From Cladorrhinum sp. PSN259 (Eukaryota; Ascomycota; Sordariomycetes; Sordariales; Podosporaceae): a stretch of DNA of 64,000 bases. Every line of letters starts with the position of its first letter. Position 1 is the stretch's first letter. The stretch spans positions 310,001 to 374,000 of the forward strand of contig MU867092.1 in NCBI GenBank assembly GCA_033725935.1, read 5' to 3'. Both the position numbers and the translations under genes were made by a program. The notes beneath the pieces are model-generated. The model made no database searches, was not told the origin of the DNA, and saw only the letters and a list, made by a program, of their open reading frames with translations. Positions 21,614 to 33,559 of this stretch are shown in pieces.

Positions 21614-24098
21614 TTATGATTGATGACTGGCAAGGTGAGGCATAGGGTGGTTAGGGAAAAAGCAGAAATATTCAAGACAATACAGTAATGATCATGACAT
21701 GACCTTTCTCATCTCTTTCATTCTATGACTTTTATCCGGCATCGTTGAATGTTCTCTTGCTTGATGAATGTTGGGCTATGGGAGCAGCTGGAAGGATTTA
21801 TGCCAAGCTTTCAGGGGTTTTCTGTTGACATCCCCTTAACCAACTTTGAGATATCAAACGAGCGGAACCAACACTTGTGGCTTTGTTACACAGTTTACGT
21901 AGAAAGACGAGGGGCCCAACATGGCATCCCACACATTGCGGCCCCCTCCGTGAGTCCGTCGGACGGAGAAGTCATCAGATTAACCAAGATGCATTTAACT
22001 AGCGGGAGATCCGTTGTTACCTGAGACTGGAAATCCGCAAAATCTGATAGTAACGTAACTCCGTACAAGATGATACGCGCTTTTGAGAGACCCGGTTACG
22101 GGGTTTACATACTACGGCCGGCGCATTTGAATAGGTTTGGCCTGATCCGAAGCTGAACTATATTTGCCGAGTAGTGGCGCCGCCGTGTCGATGACTCCCG
22201 AAGTGCTTTACCTCTTGATTCAGGAGTTGCGGAAATGAAGCGGATGTATCCCGGAAGGGGAACTTGGAAAAGGGGAGAGTATGATGTATTTGGAAATGAG
22301 TGTGAGATCTAGGTCAACAAACTTTGACACATCGGAGGGAGGCAGGCGCCCGCTTTTCATGGCCGACTGACGAGTACAAACAGAACCAGATCGGTTGTAA
22401 ATATCGACATTGACGAGTTGGTTGAAGGGCTACTAAGGACTCCCGAGGGGTGAAGGTTTGTATGCCAGTCTCAAGAAGAAGCCTGAGGTCGCTCATTGGA
22501 CAAAGGTTTGGCGCGCTATGAGGGTTTCATTTATTTTCAAGAAGTCTGAGCCTGTTGAGGCCGTATAGGAGAGAGATAGAGAAAAGAGCGACTAATAAAG
22601 ATTTTGTTAGAAGTTTTTGCCGATAAATGATCATCTTAGCACATTATCTGCAGGGCTTGTTGGGAAAAGAAGGACCCCCACGACCAGCCAGATGTGGAAA
22701 GAACTTTTTAAGGTACCGTGGCCATCAAGGTGCTCGCTCCGAGTGTCCCTTGTTAGCCAAACAAACGAACATTCAAACACCTATAAAGGAGAGAAGTTGA
22801 GCAGGACCAACTAACACAGCGGTCAACCGCAGTCCAAACATTACTAAATGTCTGCCGGAACTGGTCGATCTGTCATTGATCCTCTCGAGTTCGATTACTA
22901 GTTGGGAACATGGGTAACCCTGATGATTCTTGAGGTCGAATTCCTCCAGGTTAAAGGACCTTTTTGTTTCTTCTTCTTTTTCTTCTTTTTCTTCTTTTTC
23001 TTCTTTTTCTTCTTTTTCTTCTTTTTCTTCTTTTTCTTCTTTTTCTTCTTTTTCTTCTTTTTCTTCTTTTTCTTGTNNNNNNNNNNNNNNNNNNNNNNNN
23101 NNNNNNNNNNNNNNNNNNNNNNNNNNNNNNNNNNNNNNNNNNNNNNNNNNNNNNNNNNNNNNNNNNNNNNNNNNCAATTTCTTCAATTTCTTCAATTTCT
23201 TTAATCATTTAAACTACTAGGCTTATTCAACTGGGCGTTCTCGCCCGGATCAAAAATTGTATGGCAGGCAATTGAAGCCTATGAATGTTGCACAGTCGCC
23301 CACTTTCACCGGGCACTAACAGCTCTGATGTTAGGGGAAGAGAACAGATGGATCGGTTGAAAGATTGTGCAGTCTGGTGATTCCAAAACAGCCTTTCTGT
23401 CGGCCCGGTGTATTTATTCTGCGACCCCAAGCACAGCTTATGGCCGATGATGAACGAAACTGATCACTTGATGGACTGACGTTGGAATAAGTCTAAGAAT
23501 CCGCTTTTGGCATTACGAACGCACAGTTCCTCGTGTTTGTGAGAGGGGACATTTTGGGTAGCATGAGAATTGACTAAAAATGAGCTGCTGACCTAGGCTC
23601 GTAAAAAAAAAGATGGGGATTGTGAAATGCGCAAAGTCGAGTGAAAGCTTGACCCGCATGCCACTCAGAACGCACAGACCAGCCATGAACATGGTTGACG
23701 CTAATGCCCGGTGGGAGATAGTTTGGTGGGTCCAGTCCAGGCTTCGAGGTTCCATCTGTTCCATTGTTCCATTGCATTAACCAACTCCAAGGTTGGAAGG
23801 TTCCAAACCTCTTCCAAGTGTCTTCGACCGACCCATGCTCGTTCTTTTTTTGTGTTGCTTCTGATATTTTGTTTTGCAACAACTCTGCACCCTACATTAC
23901 CAACCCATCTATATACATATCGATATCTAGGAGACGTATGTCTCAATTGAATTGATTTGAGCACCGCTCGACCCCTCCGAGAACCCCTCCTCCGAGTCCG
24001 AGTTTCGCGCCCCAATTCGGGGATCGCGTTTAGAAATTGCGTATCAGAGACGGCGCACTCGATGTTCCTCGCGGTACCCAAAGGTGTCTTGAATAAAG
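21614..24098. other. 2.5-kb intergenic region with assembly gap
   Basis: No supported gene on either strand. It contains a 9-bp microsatellite and the assembly gap (listed separately). The last 200 bp probably form the 5' leader of the large disordered protein gene. Frames across the repeat are low-complexity products of the microsatellite and not genes. Confidence 0.6.
22967..23203. repeat. 9-bp microsatellite interrupted by an assembly gap
   Basis: On the left is an array of the unit cttcttttt (at least a dozen copies, about 22967-23076). A run of 98 N follows (23077-23174). On the right are about three copies of the related unit cttcaattt. Both sides share the 9-bp period and the CTTC core, so the gap most likely lies inside one array with two unit variants. 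The true length is unknown. Confidence 0.9.
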
Positions 24099-27000
24099 AT
24101 GCTGTCGCACCTCCGCTTCCACCGGCGCGCTCCGTCGAATCCTTCCTCACCGACCCCTGACCAGGTCGCTGCCTGGGAGACTGCTGCCCACCATGACCAC
24201 CCAGAGTCTGCTCAAGACATATCGTCACGGCCGAGCGCACCCCCGCGATCGCCCAATTCTTCACAAGTGACCCCGCCATTGCCGCCTGCCATGGCAGCGA
24301 GGAGCGACACCCCAGAAACTTCGGAATTGCCAGGGCCGACCAGTCACAAGCTCCCCGAGAACCGTCTCTCACGATCGAAACCGCCGCCGCCTCCTATCAA
24401 CACGGGGCTTGTTGGACGGCCAGTACTGTTGGCAGCGAGGCAGGCTAAAACCACGTCATTTGTCGCCCCGACCGAATTACAACAAGCTTCAGCAAACACG
24501 TCCGGAAACCGGCCAACGGGGACGAGACTTAGCAGCGAGCCTGCCCCTCTCCCTTCTTCAGGAGCGGCTCCAGAGATGCAGAAGCCGAGGAAGGGCTTGC
24601 CCTTTCTCAAGAACCCTGTGTCGTCTTTGTTGATGAGGAGGAAATCAAGCCAAACACCAATCGACGTAAAACCCGTGGACACGACACCGAGCTATGACCC
24701 GCGCATTAGGGGCACGAGAGTTCATGACTTTAGCGCTCCACGGAAACGTGTCGTCCCCAACTCGGCTGCTGCTGAGACACCAGGAGCTAGAACAGATCCC
24801 GGCGTGTCGGCGAATTCCCCACGAGGACTTTATCCTGATGCTTCCGACTATGGGGGGCCTGCCTCGGCCGGCCAATTATACGATGGACATGGAGGATTGC
24901 AATCATTGTCGACATTCTCATCATCCGACCAAGCGGTACCGCCAGTGCCTCCCAAAGATGGCACACCCAGCTCTGTTCACACACTATCGTCAAAAACTTC
25001 AAAAGCCAGCATTAAGGGGTCCTCCACGGCAATTGATCCAAGGTCTTCCATTCGCTCGACGGCATCGCGTGCATTCTCGCTTTCTAGTAGATCTGTTAGG
25101 AGCTCTATCATGTCTGCGGTTCCGAAACACATGAAGAGCACATCCTCGCGATTCAGTTTTGACATGATCGGATCTGCGAAGCAGGAAAAGTTGCTGGAAG
25201 AACGCCATCGTCAACGTGAGCAGGGGAAGAAGACGCCCGATCTTGCTACACCGGCCCACGATTCACAATATGACGATTTTGATGAAGACTTCGACTACGA
25301 TGCAATGATGGATGACGATGGCCTGGAGGAGCCAATTCCTGGTGTGAATGCTGACTACGAGGACGAACAAGACTTTGAGGGTGCCATGGATCCAGACAAT
25401 GATCAAGAAAACTTTGCAGGATTTGTTTTCCAACGCTCCAACCCTGCATCTGCGCTTGCAAGTCCATACACTCCGGCGTTTTTGGCGACTCCGCGAGATG
25501 CAAACGGAAAGGTGATTGGATTTGCCATGACCAAAGATACCACACCTGATGTAGCAACGCCGGTGGTTGCAGATGCCCCAGCCCTACCCAAGTTGGAAGA
25601 CGCTGCCGGGGGCCTGGGCATTCATGCTGCCACTGAGGAGAAAGAAGCCGCTCCTGAGGATCCCGCCTATCAACCTAGCCACCAGCCTGCTCCTGTCACA
25701 TTGCAAACGAATGCCAATAATGCCGACGATATCTATTTTGACGACGGGTTAAAAGATGAGCTGGACTTTGAGAATGATGGGTTTGTCTTTGACGAGTCGT
25801 TATTTGACAACAATGATACAGACCAGTACGGACGCCCAATTCCAGGCGCCTTTGCCCAAGCTCAAGAGGCCATGCGAGCCGCACAGCTGCAATCCAAATG
25901 TGAATGGGACCCGACTTCCGATTTATCAAGACAGTCGGCGATCCCTGAGCCAGCGACACAGACATCTCTCAGTGTCGCCCCTGCCCCGCCAGCTCTCGAG
26001 AAGGAACAAGTTCAACCTCTGGGTTCGCAGGACTTTGGGACGGTGCCCGTGCCTATGATGCCAATGCCCGAACAAGACCTTGCTTACCAAGCTGCCCTCG
26101 CTGAAGCTGCCCAAAAGGCTGCCGCTTCAGGAAAGTTCCGAAGAGGTTCTTCCCCACCACCTCCAGCAGAACCCACCGTCACCTCACCCACTGACTCCGC
26201 CGACTCGTTGCCACACTCTCAACCGGACACATCTCTGGACAACTACGAGGACGATTATGACGACGATGGTGGCTTTGATAGCAACTATGATTTTGACTTT
26301 GATGACGAGGCCATCATCGCCGAGGCAAACGCTAGTGCTCTTGCCAACGACTCTGATGGATGGTACGGCCAGGAATTTGGGTTCTACTCGGCTCCTGTGC
26401 CGACGCATGGTGGTGGAAACACCAATAGAGACCCGAATCCTAGCGCTCTCAGTGCAGAGAATTTGTTCTCTTACGCTAATGGCGGTTACTTTGGCCCTGC
26501 GGGTGGTCTCGCGAGAACTACCAGCGGTCGGGTTATCTCCCGTGAACCTAACCTCACGCCTATTACGGAAAGATCGGAATACTCGAATCGTAACTCGATT
26601 ATGAGTTTGACTTTGCCGCCTATCATTGGGTCTGCTGAAGGTGGAAGGAATTCCTTGGGCAGTCCTGGTCTGGCGCAACTGGCTTTGATGGGGTTGGATG
26701 ACGCGGACAGCACCATGTCGTTGTCGGCTTTGATGAAGTTGCGGAACAAGGCTTGGGGTGGGTCGCAAGCGAGCTTGCCGAGTTCGAGGGAAGGGAGTCC
26801 AAGGTCGGAACGAGCACCAGGAGGGGACGGAAAGGGCGGGGATATGTTTGCCGGACATTTGCATGCTTCGAGTATTAGCGGTCATGTGAGGAAGGGCAGT
26901 TCGTTCTCACTGTGGAGTGAGAATGGGGATGGGGGAACTGGAAGTGGGAGTCCGGTGACTACTCCTGGTTTCTTTCCCCCAAATAATGTCATGTCTGGTG

Positions 27001-27482
27001 GAGTTGTGCTGTCGCCTTTGCCACAGAGGCCTGGGATGGGGATTGGAGGCATGTTCAGTCATCCTGTTCCTCCTTTGTTGGCCATCCCCAGTCCTTTACC
27101 CCAGAACGGAGGTATGAACAGTGGGTTTGCTTGTTCACCTGTTCTGGAAGATGAAGAGGTCGAAAACGGGTTGGCGGGTTATGAGGATGAGGATGAGGAT
27201 GACGAAGATTTAGAAGCTACGGTTACGGTAAATGGCTTGGCTCCTGCCTTGCCGGTGAATACCGGTGGGGTCGTGGATGGGTTTGTGGATATCCAGCCGC
27301 CACAGGAGCAAAAGAGACCAGCGATGGGACACAAGCATAAGGGATCCGCGGATAGTATCTCTTACACGATGGATGATCTAGAAGGTGGTGGGAAAAGATG
27401 GGTTGTTGAGAGAAGGAGAACTGCAGATACGGGTGAAGTGGAAATTCTCGGAAGGGAAGTTGTTGAAGGTGGCAGGATATAA
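24099..27482 (+). CDS. Large disordered fungal protein with acidic clusters
   Basis: Single exon of 1127 codons. The sequence is rich in Pro, Ser, Ala and Gly and looks mostly disordered. Visible features are a basic/Ser-rich stretch around residues 300-370 (SSIRSTASRAFSLSSRSV, then KHMKSTSSRFSFDM), acidic clusters YDDFDEDFDYDAMMDDD and YEDDYDDDGGFDSNYDFDF, paired F-V-F motifs (NFAGFVFQRS, NDGFVFDESL), and a KHKGSADSISYTMDD segment near the C-terminus with possible phosphorylation sites. No enzyme domain or membrane segment. I recognise the style of conserved ascomycete proteins of unknown function but cannot name it. Codon use and the unbroken frame over 3.4 kb support it as real. Confidence 0.85.
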   Translation: MLSHLRFHRRAPSNPSSPTPDQVAAWETAAHHDHPESAQDISSRPSAPPRSPNSSQVTPPLPPAMAARSDTPETSELPGPTSHKLPENRLSRSKPPPPPINTGLVGRPVLLAARQAKTTSFVAPTELQQASANTSGNRPTGTRLSSEPAPLPSSGAAPEMQKPRKGLPFLKNPVSSLLMRRKSSQTPIDVKPVDTTPSYDPRIRGTRVHDFSAPRKRVVPNSAAAETPGARTDPGVSANSPRGLYPDASDYGGPASAGQLYDGHGGLQSLSTFSSSDQAVPPVPPKDGTPSSVHTLSSKTSKASIKGSSTAIDPRSSIRSTASRAFSLSSRSVRSSIMSAVPKHMKSTSSRFSFDMIGSAKQEKLLEERHRQREQGKKTPDLATPAHDSQYDDFDEDFDYDAMMDDDGLEEPIPGVNADYEDEQDFEGAMDPDNDQENFAGFVFQRSNPASALASPYTPAFLATPRDANGKVIGFAMTKDTTPDVATPVVADAPALPKLEDAAGGLGIHAATEEKEAAPEDPAYQPSHQPAPVTLQTNANNADDIYFDDGLKDELDFENDGFVFDESLFDNNDTDQYGRPIPGAFAQAQEAMRAAQLQSKCEWDPTSDLSRQSAIPEPATQTSLSVAPAPPALEKEQVQPLGSQDFGTVPVPMMPMPEQDLAYQAALAEAAQKAAASGKFRRGSSPPPPAEPTVTSPTDSADSLPHSQPDTSLDNYEDDYDDDGGFDSNYDFDFDDEAIIAEANASALANDSDGWYGQEFGFYSAPVPTHGGGNTNRDPNPSALSAENLFSYANGGYFGPAGGLARTTSGRVISREPNLTPITERSEYSNRNSIMSLTLPPIIGSAEGGRNSLGSPGLAQLALMGLDDADSTMSLSALMKLRNKAWGGSQASLPSSREGSPRSERAPGGDGKGGDMFAGHLHASSISGHVRKGSSFSLWSENGDGGTGSGSPVTTPGFFPPNNVMSGGVVLSPLPQRPGMGIGGMFSHPVPPLLAIPSPLPQNGGMNSGFACSPVLEDEEVENGLAGYEDEDEDDEDLEATVTVNGLAPALPVNTGGVVDGFVDIQPPQEQKRPAMGHKHKGSADSISYTMDDLEGGGKRWVVERRRTADTGEVEILGREVVEGGRI

Positions 27483-28410
27483 TGATGGTATGGTGCCGAC
27501 AAAATATGTGTATATGTCGTGAAATGTAATTAACGGGTTGGGTTGGGTAGGTAATTGTGTGTTTTCTGTGTAAGGGAGGTGGTGGAGTTTAATGGGGAAG
27601 CATTGCTCTGCAAGCATGCGGAGGATGGATGGATGCCTTGTATAATATATACCTTGGGAGGTTTGCATGTGGATAACGTATACTGTCAGTTTGCCGTTTG
27701 GGGGAGAGCTTTTGGGAGGGGGGGTTTTTTTTTCTCCCCCTCTCCAGAACTTTGTCAGTTTCGTTAACTGGTTGGCTTAGATGGGGGCTCAAGCAATGGT
27801 GGGAGAATATTCATCAACAAACTGCCCTTGAGGGATACAATTGACCCCTTAACACGTGCAAGTTAACAAGCATGCTCTCTTAGTCAAACAGTTACATCAG
27901 TGCCAAGCTAATAAACTCGTGTGATTTGGGGGTTATATTGCAGTGGACAAACGCAGTTCCATGGTCTGGTTCCATGGGTACAGTAGGGGGTCACTTGGTG
28001 TGACAGATCCTGCATGTAAATTCTCAGCCGCACTTTCTTCTTCTTTTTCCCACTGCCTCGCTCACCAGGTTCCAGCTTTTCTATTTTCCCCTCATTTTAA
28101 ACCTCGTTTTGACTTGTGTGACTTTATCTTTTTATCCTCCAACATATCATATCATAACAAAGCAGGATAAAAGAAGGCCATCTCACTACTTTTCCACTTT
28201 TTTTCTTTCTTTTCTTTTTTAGGATTCAGCAAGCAGTTTTACTTTACCTTGATTACTTTCTTCCTTTTATTCCCCCCCTCTCACATCTTTACTTACTTTT
28301 CCTGCGCTCCCACATCTTTCATTTTCCTTCTTTCCTTTCGCTCCTATATATTTTTCTTCCGTGCAACCGTATAACTACATCCATTTCGCTCAATCAGAAG
28401 AAGAAAAAAA
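27483..28410. other. Intergenic, pyrimidine-rich promoter of the HET-like gene
   Basis: About 930 bp. From about 28020 to the ATG the plus strand is strongly pyrimidine-rich (long T and TTTC runs), a common feature of fungal core promoters. No gene seen. Confidence 0.5.
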
Positions 28411-31400
28411 ATGGACTTCCTAGGCCGCCCAACAATACCATCAAGAGCACAAGGCAAAACCCCGTTTTTTTCCCTATGCAGTCCCGGTCTTGTTCCGCAC
28501 CAAGAAGAAGAAGAAGAAGAACAAGGAAAATGGGATCTGGGACCCTTTCGTTCCTACCCGCGCAGGATGGGATTAACGAGGCTCGTGCCATATACGTTGC
28601 GTCCACTAACTATTAGTACTACGGCCAAAGACGATGAGAATGATGAGCCGTATACGGGGTTAATGAACCCCTTGGGCGTCCCTCTTGAGGTTCAGCACGG
28701 GTTTTACACTTCGTGGCTGTATTTCGGGCTGGTTTGTGAGTTTTTGGGCATGAACGATGCAACCTCCTCCTCCTCCTCCGGGGCGATAAGGCTCATAGAA
28801 CACGACAATGCACGAAAGATACTGGATGTCATCTACGAGCAGTGCGTTGAGACGGTGTACAACGATGACGAACCCGAGGAAAGTCGGACCGAGTTTCGAT
28901 ACCTGAACGGACAGGGCATGTTTGGTATCATGGAAAGCGTCGAGACCAGCCTCGGCTTGACGGAGGAGGACAAACCGACGCTGGATAATATAGCGCGGTA
29001 CCATCACCTGGCGGGATGCTTACGACTCGCGAGCGGCATGGTGGATGCGTTCCCCGAGGGGTTCAGTCCTTCTTTGAGACTGGCGATATGTGCGCTGGGA
29101 GAGGCGTTGAATCTGTTGATGGTGGAGAGTAAGGTGCTAAGAGCACTTGATGGGTCCAAAGCAGCAGGACTCTGGTCTGCTTTTGATTGGAAGAAGAAGT
29201 TTTTGAGTGAAAAGAGTCCGATACGGCAGAAAATGATAGGGATGGGATGGTGCAAGAGTGATTTGAGCAGGGCGGATGCGACTTATGGCCGACTGCAGAC
29301 TGTTTATTATTTGAGCTTGTTGGACAGGAGGATACCAGGGAGGGATCATAAGGGGTGCAGCGAGGAGAGATGTGTAGCGGGGCAGATTGTTGATGGGAGT
29401 TATAAGTTGAGTCACGATCCTGCTAAAAAGGAGGGGGAGGAGTGCAGGTGCGAGGAGTTGGAGGTCGATTTGGCGGCGGTTAACAGGGTGCTAGCTGATG
29501 TGGAGATGGAGACTTTTCCTGTGTTGTTGGTTGAGGAAAAAGAAGGAGGAAAGGTGCAGCTGAAAGTGGAGGCGTTTAAGGATGGGGTGGAATATGTTGG
29601 CATCTCGCATGTGTGGGCCGATGGCCTGGGAAATACCAAAGCGAACACCTTACAGACATGTCAGATTTCACGGCTTGGAAGACTCGTCAAGGCCGTGGAG
29701 GATGATTACAACAAAAAATACCCCGAGCAGCCCCCTGTCAAATACCGGTTATGGATAGACACACTCTGCGTCCCCGTCGCTCCGAGAGCAGAAGAGGGCC
29801 CAGTAGAGCCAGAACGATTGAGGATCTACAATCTTGCCCTTGGTCGGATGAAGGATGTTTATATGGGAGCGGCCCATGTCTTGGTTCTTGATAAAGCGTT
29901 GAACAGCTACGATATTGACGGGTTACATCCGGCGGAGGCATTGCTGAGAGTATTTGCGTCGTCGCAGTGGATGAGGAGGTTATGGTGTTTGCAAGGTAGG
30001 CCTCCCCCTAACCGGGACCTCTGAACCCCTTTAACTGACATGCCTTTGCAGAGGGCGTGTTTGCACGATCTTTATACTTCCAGTTTCGTGATCGTCCCGT
30101 GCACATAGCTACACACATGGCGCAGTTAGAGAAAAAGGGTCAAGCTGACCTGCGTTGTCGACTCGTCGCAGCTGATTTGAGGGAGGAGTTCGACCGTCTA
30201 GAGAACCATGTCCTTCAACGACGTCCACGGCATCATGACTTCTTCCTTGCAATACAATCCACTCTCAGATACCGCGCCGTTACGGTTCCGTCCGACGAGC
30301 CCCTCTGTATCGCCACTCTCTTCGGTTTGGACGTGGCAGCCATACTTGCCGCTCCTCGTGAACTGGAGCCACGAATGCAGCTAATCTGGCAGATGATTCA
30401 GTCAGAAGCCGGTTCAATTCCAGCTTTGGTAATCTTTCGAGCCGACAGCACTCTTTCCGCACCAGGTTGGGGTTGGGCCTCAAACAGTTTTCTGCTGTCA
30501 GGCGAATCCAACGGGGTGAGCGGGTACAAGACGGTTGAGTACGTTGATGATTATGATCAAGGATTGCTGGCTGCCAAAATCCCCAATGCCAGAATTGTGC
30601 CTGGACAAGGGTTGGAAGTGAGACTACCGGGGATATTGCTTGAGTCTGTTCCTTTTATTGAGAATGGGTCTCTCCATGCATGGAGTTGTCTCATCTCTGG
30701 GAATGGTGAGCCGGTCGTGTATTTCTACAACGAGTCTGAAGAAACATGGTACAAGATGCTGGATTGGTACGCCAGTTTCGGTACAGCCCAGGGTCAGCCG
30801 CGAGAGCCTCTTACCCGGGCGTCAAGTGACACAAATTCGGGGTTTTGTCAGATCATTGACGATGCTCCTGGTCCCATCGCCGTACTTCGCAGCGAAAATG
30901 TCCCTGGTGGTGATGGCGGTTTATGGTATGTCTCTTCTTATCTTTGTCCCTGAATAAACCATTCACTTAACGTCGATTTTTAGGCTTCTTGCTCACCCAT
31001 CACCACCCCTTCCCTCCTCTTCGACGATCCCGACCACTTACTCACCACCGACCCCCGTCCGCTGGCTCCGCAAAGTGATCATCGCCTCTCTCTCACAACC
31101 CGAAGCCCTTGTGACAAAAACACTGTTCTCCATCTCCCAATCTGTCGCTACATCTCCCGAGGGTCAAGCCCTTACGTGCAGTCTTATCGCCAACATGCCT
31201 CCATCTACAAACACACCAGACCTCACAACATCTCCCCTTGATGATGAGGCCTTCCAAACTGCGAAAAGAGGGCTTCAATCTCTTCTCAAAGAGGCAGCAG
31301 AAAAGGCCTGGATCACCACTCCTGGATTCGCTAGGGCTGTAGAGCAGGTGCTCGGGGATGGGATAAGAGAGTATATCTGGGCGGGCGCCGCAATGAGGTT

Positions 31401-31473
31401 TCCGCATGGCAGAGTGGCGAGGACTGTAGGTGGGAGAAGACTGGACGAGGGCGTGAAGTGGATTGTTGATTGA
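28411..31473 (+). CDS. Divergent HET-domain-like protein
   Basis: Three exons, 28411-29995, 30052-30925 and 30984-31473, giving 982 residues. A HET-type core starts near residue 393: VEYVGISHVWADGLGN, then YRLWIDTLCVP at about 446-456, and SQWMRRLWCLQEGVFA across the first splice junction. This order (SHVW, WIDTLC, W..R.W.LQE) is the signature of HET domains, which trigger cell death in heterokaryon incompatibility. About 390 residues precede it without a recognisable domain, and a long C-terminal region follows. An acidic EEEEEE stretch lies near the start. The gene is convergent with a second HET gene, with only 67 bp between their stops. Role in incompatibility is inferred from the family. 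Confidence 0.82.
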
Positions 31474-31540
31474 TCATGGTGCAGAAAACAAGAAATGCTT
31501 TACACCGCTTTTCACCCCTTTCCCTTTACCCTTCGAAAGT

Positions 31541-33559
31541 CTAAAGAATCCTTATTGTCGTATCCTCTCCTTTTCCAAGCAAATCATCCACCCACCCCTT
31601 CGGTCCTCCAAAGACTTCAAGTAATCCAATCCTTTTATATGTCTTGTGCTCTTCCTCCACGCAACCCTGCGATTTATCATCGGCTTTGGAAAGCAGCAGA
31701 AACAACAACTCCTTCCTCGGCAGCTTCTTGCACACCAGAACCAAAACCACCTCACCATTGTGTTTCCCATCCTCCTCCGCTATCCCCTTACACTCTTCCT
31801 CGTCATCAACCCTCAAATTCTTCAGGTAACCTCCCTCCAGAACATCCAATTGTACTGGGTCCCGGGTCTTGGGAGTTTCTGTTTTCTTCATTCTACAGTT
31901 GATAACTCTGCCCCGAATTAACAACTCACCGCCCGCCACTTCTCCCATCTCATCCAAGCCAAACAAGTCCGTCCTGACATCTAAAACCTCGCATCCCTCT
32001 TCAACATCTTCGTGTCCCGTATTTAGATATTCCACGGGCCCCAAAACGCTCGCCCAACTCCACGACGGGGCACGCCACTTTTCGGGTCTACTCTTCTTTT
32101 TCCCTTTCTGTTCATCATCCTCAGCACCTGGCAGCGTAAGAACATGCCATAGCAGATCATAAATCAAGCTCGCCTCCCACAGCCCCGCTGAATATTCTCC
32201 TGAGCATGTGGCGTTGCGATACACCCTTGCAATCCCGCCCATGGCAGGGAATATATCGCTCGGATAAGTGAGTTCCAACTTGGTGTAGTCTTCCACCAAA
32301 TGATGCCAGCTCGTGATTTGTTCCAAGGGCGACATGTGGCAACGCCAATTTATCGGCGAGTAGTAAGTCTTGGGCGAGGAAACCCGAGCGAGCTGATGTT
32401 TGAACCAGGTCGGAAAGTTCGTCTCCTGGCTCTGCAATGACACAGACGGTGGTGTTGTCGACGAAAGTGACGATGGTGTGCATTGACATTGACTCTCTCC
32501 CAAACATTCCCACGTCAGCTCTTGGGCTGTAAAGTGCAGAATCCGCCTGGAAAGCAGTCGTTCTTGCAAAATCCATCCTCTGGTAAAGGCTGGTAGTGAT
32601 GATGCCTTTCCTTGGGAAGGATGATAAGGTGATAAGGTGCGGAATGGATGGGTTAGTGGCCGTCGGACAGAAATGAGTCCCTCAAATGGGGATGGAACGT
32701 CGGGAACGATGTAACTCCTGTGAGTCGAGGGAAAGGATGTGTAAAGTCCTCCGTATGCGCTGTCGGAGTGGGAAGCAGATATGACCAACGTCGCACCTTC
32801 GTAGATTGAGGCCATAATGGATGCTTCTTTCTGCCAGTCGGAAGGGTCATCTTGGATAATGCAAAGGGAATCAATCCACAGGTAGTTAATGGATAGCCTC
32901 CGGGTCAAGTTGATTGCATTGCGGAAGGTAGGGGGAAGGGAGGACATTGGAATTTCTGTTTTGTGGGCATCAAAGTTGGTGGAGAGAGTACGGAGAAAAG
33001 GAAGTCGTCCCCAGCAATGGCTGAGTGCGATGTAGGGCGGCGCACCATAGTTATTGGTGAATGATTCGTCAAGACGTATTCTGTTATTCGAGATATCCAG
33101 GAGTCTAGTCGGAAAGGAAGTAGGCGAATAGTTGCAGGTTGTGTGGTTGTCTTTGCAGTTTTGAAGCTGATCTACCGCCCACTTGAGGCTGGCGTCTGAC
33201 GAGGTTGTACTGGGAGGGTCGTTGGCGATAGGAATATCCGGGAAAGTCTTGCTTATTGAGTCATCGTATTCCGAGCAGAAAAAAGAAAGATTGATATCTG
33301 TGTTCAGAATGGATAATTCTAAGCTGCGCCTCGGTCCTGCTAGATTGAAGTTGATCTGGAGCCCCTCAAAGTCTTGATTCTTATATTGTTGATTGTGATG
33401 CAGGAAGTGTTGAATCCCGTTCGATAAGACCAGGCACGGCACACAGCCTTCTTTGCTGCGCGTAATCATAAAGCTGAGGCTTGAACGCAGTGTGGTGTAA
33501 CCTCCCTTGAACACCTCGCGAGGGTGATCACAGCCTTTGCATCGAGAAATTGGGTCCAT
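31541..33559 (-). CDS. HET-domain heterokaryon-incompatibility-type protein
   Basis: Single exon of 672 codons. N-terminal C-x2-C pairs (RCKGCDH, EGCVPC) precede the HET domain, which starts near residue 173: PPYIALSHCWG, then FRNAINLTRRLSINYLWIDSLCIIQDD, DWQKEASIMASIYEGATLVISAS, and RGWILQERLLSRRILHF. This is a canonical, complete HET core. The C-terminal 300 residues are variable, with the ENTRY-like PSWSWAS segment (APSWSWASVLGP) that is usual in this family. Such proteins induce cell death after non-self recognition or act in other stress responses. No obvious partner gene is adjacent except the convergent HET-like gene. Confidence 0.95.
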   Translation of the reverse strand: MDPISRCKGCDHPREVFKGGYTTLRSSLSFMITRSKEGCVPCLVLSNGIQHFLHHNQQYKNQDFEGLQINFNLAGPRRSLELSILNTDINLSFFCSEYDDSISKTFPDIPIANDPPSTTSSDASLKWAVDQLQNCKDNHTTCNYSPTSFPTRLLDISNNRIRLDESFTNNYGAPPYIALSHCWGRLPFLRTLSTNFDAHKTEIPMSSLPPTFRNAINLTRRLSINYLWIDSLCIIQDDPSDWQKEASIMASIYEGATLVISASHSDSAYGGLYTSFPSTHRSYIVPDVPSPFEGLISVRRPLTHPFRTLSPYHPSQGKASSLPAFTRGWILQERLLSRRILHFTAQELTWECLGESQCQCTPSSLSSTTPPSVSLQSQETNFPTWFKHQLARVSSPKTYYSPINWRCHMSPLEQITSWHHLVEDYTKLELTYPSDIFPAMGGIARVYRNATCSGEYSAGLWEASLIYDLLWHVLTLPGAEDDEQKGKKKSRPEKWRAPSWSWASVLGPVEYLNTGHEDVEEGCEVLDVRTDLFGLDEMGEVAGGELLIRGRVINCRMKKTETPKTRDPVQLDVLEGGYLKNLRVDDEEECKGIAEEDGKHNGEVVLVLVCKKLPRKELLFLLLSKADDKSQGCVEEEHKTYKRIGLLEVFGGPKGWVDDLLGKGEDTTIRIL

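Noticed and set aside
22773..23195. Glu-Lys-Glu repeat protein across the gap
   Set aside because: Product of the 9-bp microsatellite, spans unknown bases and has no flanking coding evidence.
23701..24372. 223-codon minus-strand frame at the start of the disordered protein gene
   Set aside because: Overlaps the promoter and first codons of the plus-strand gene and has no recognisable domain.
26184..26885. 233-codon minus-strand frame within the disordered protein gene
   Set aside because: Lies opposite a 1127-codon coding frame, and its Arg/Ser-rich composition mirrors the codon bias of that gene.
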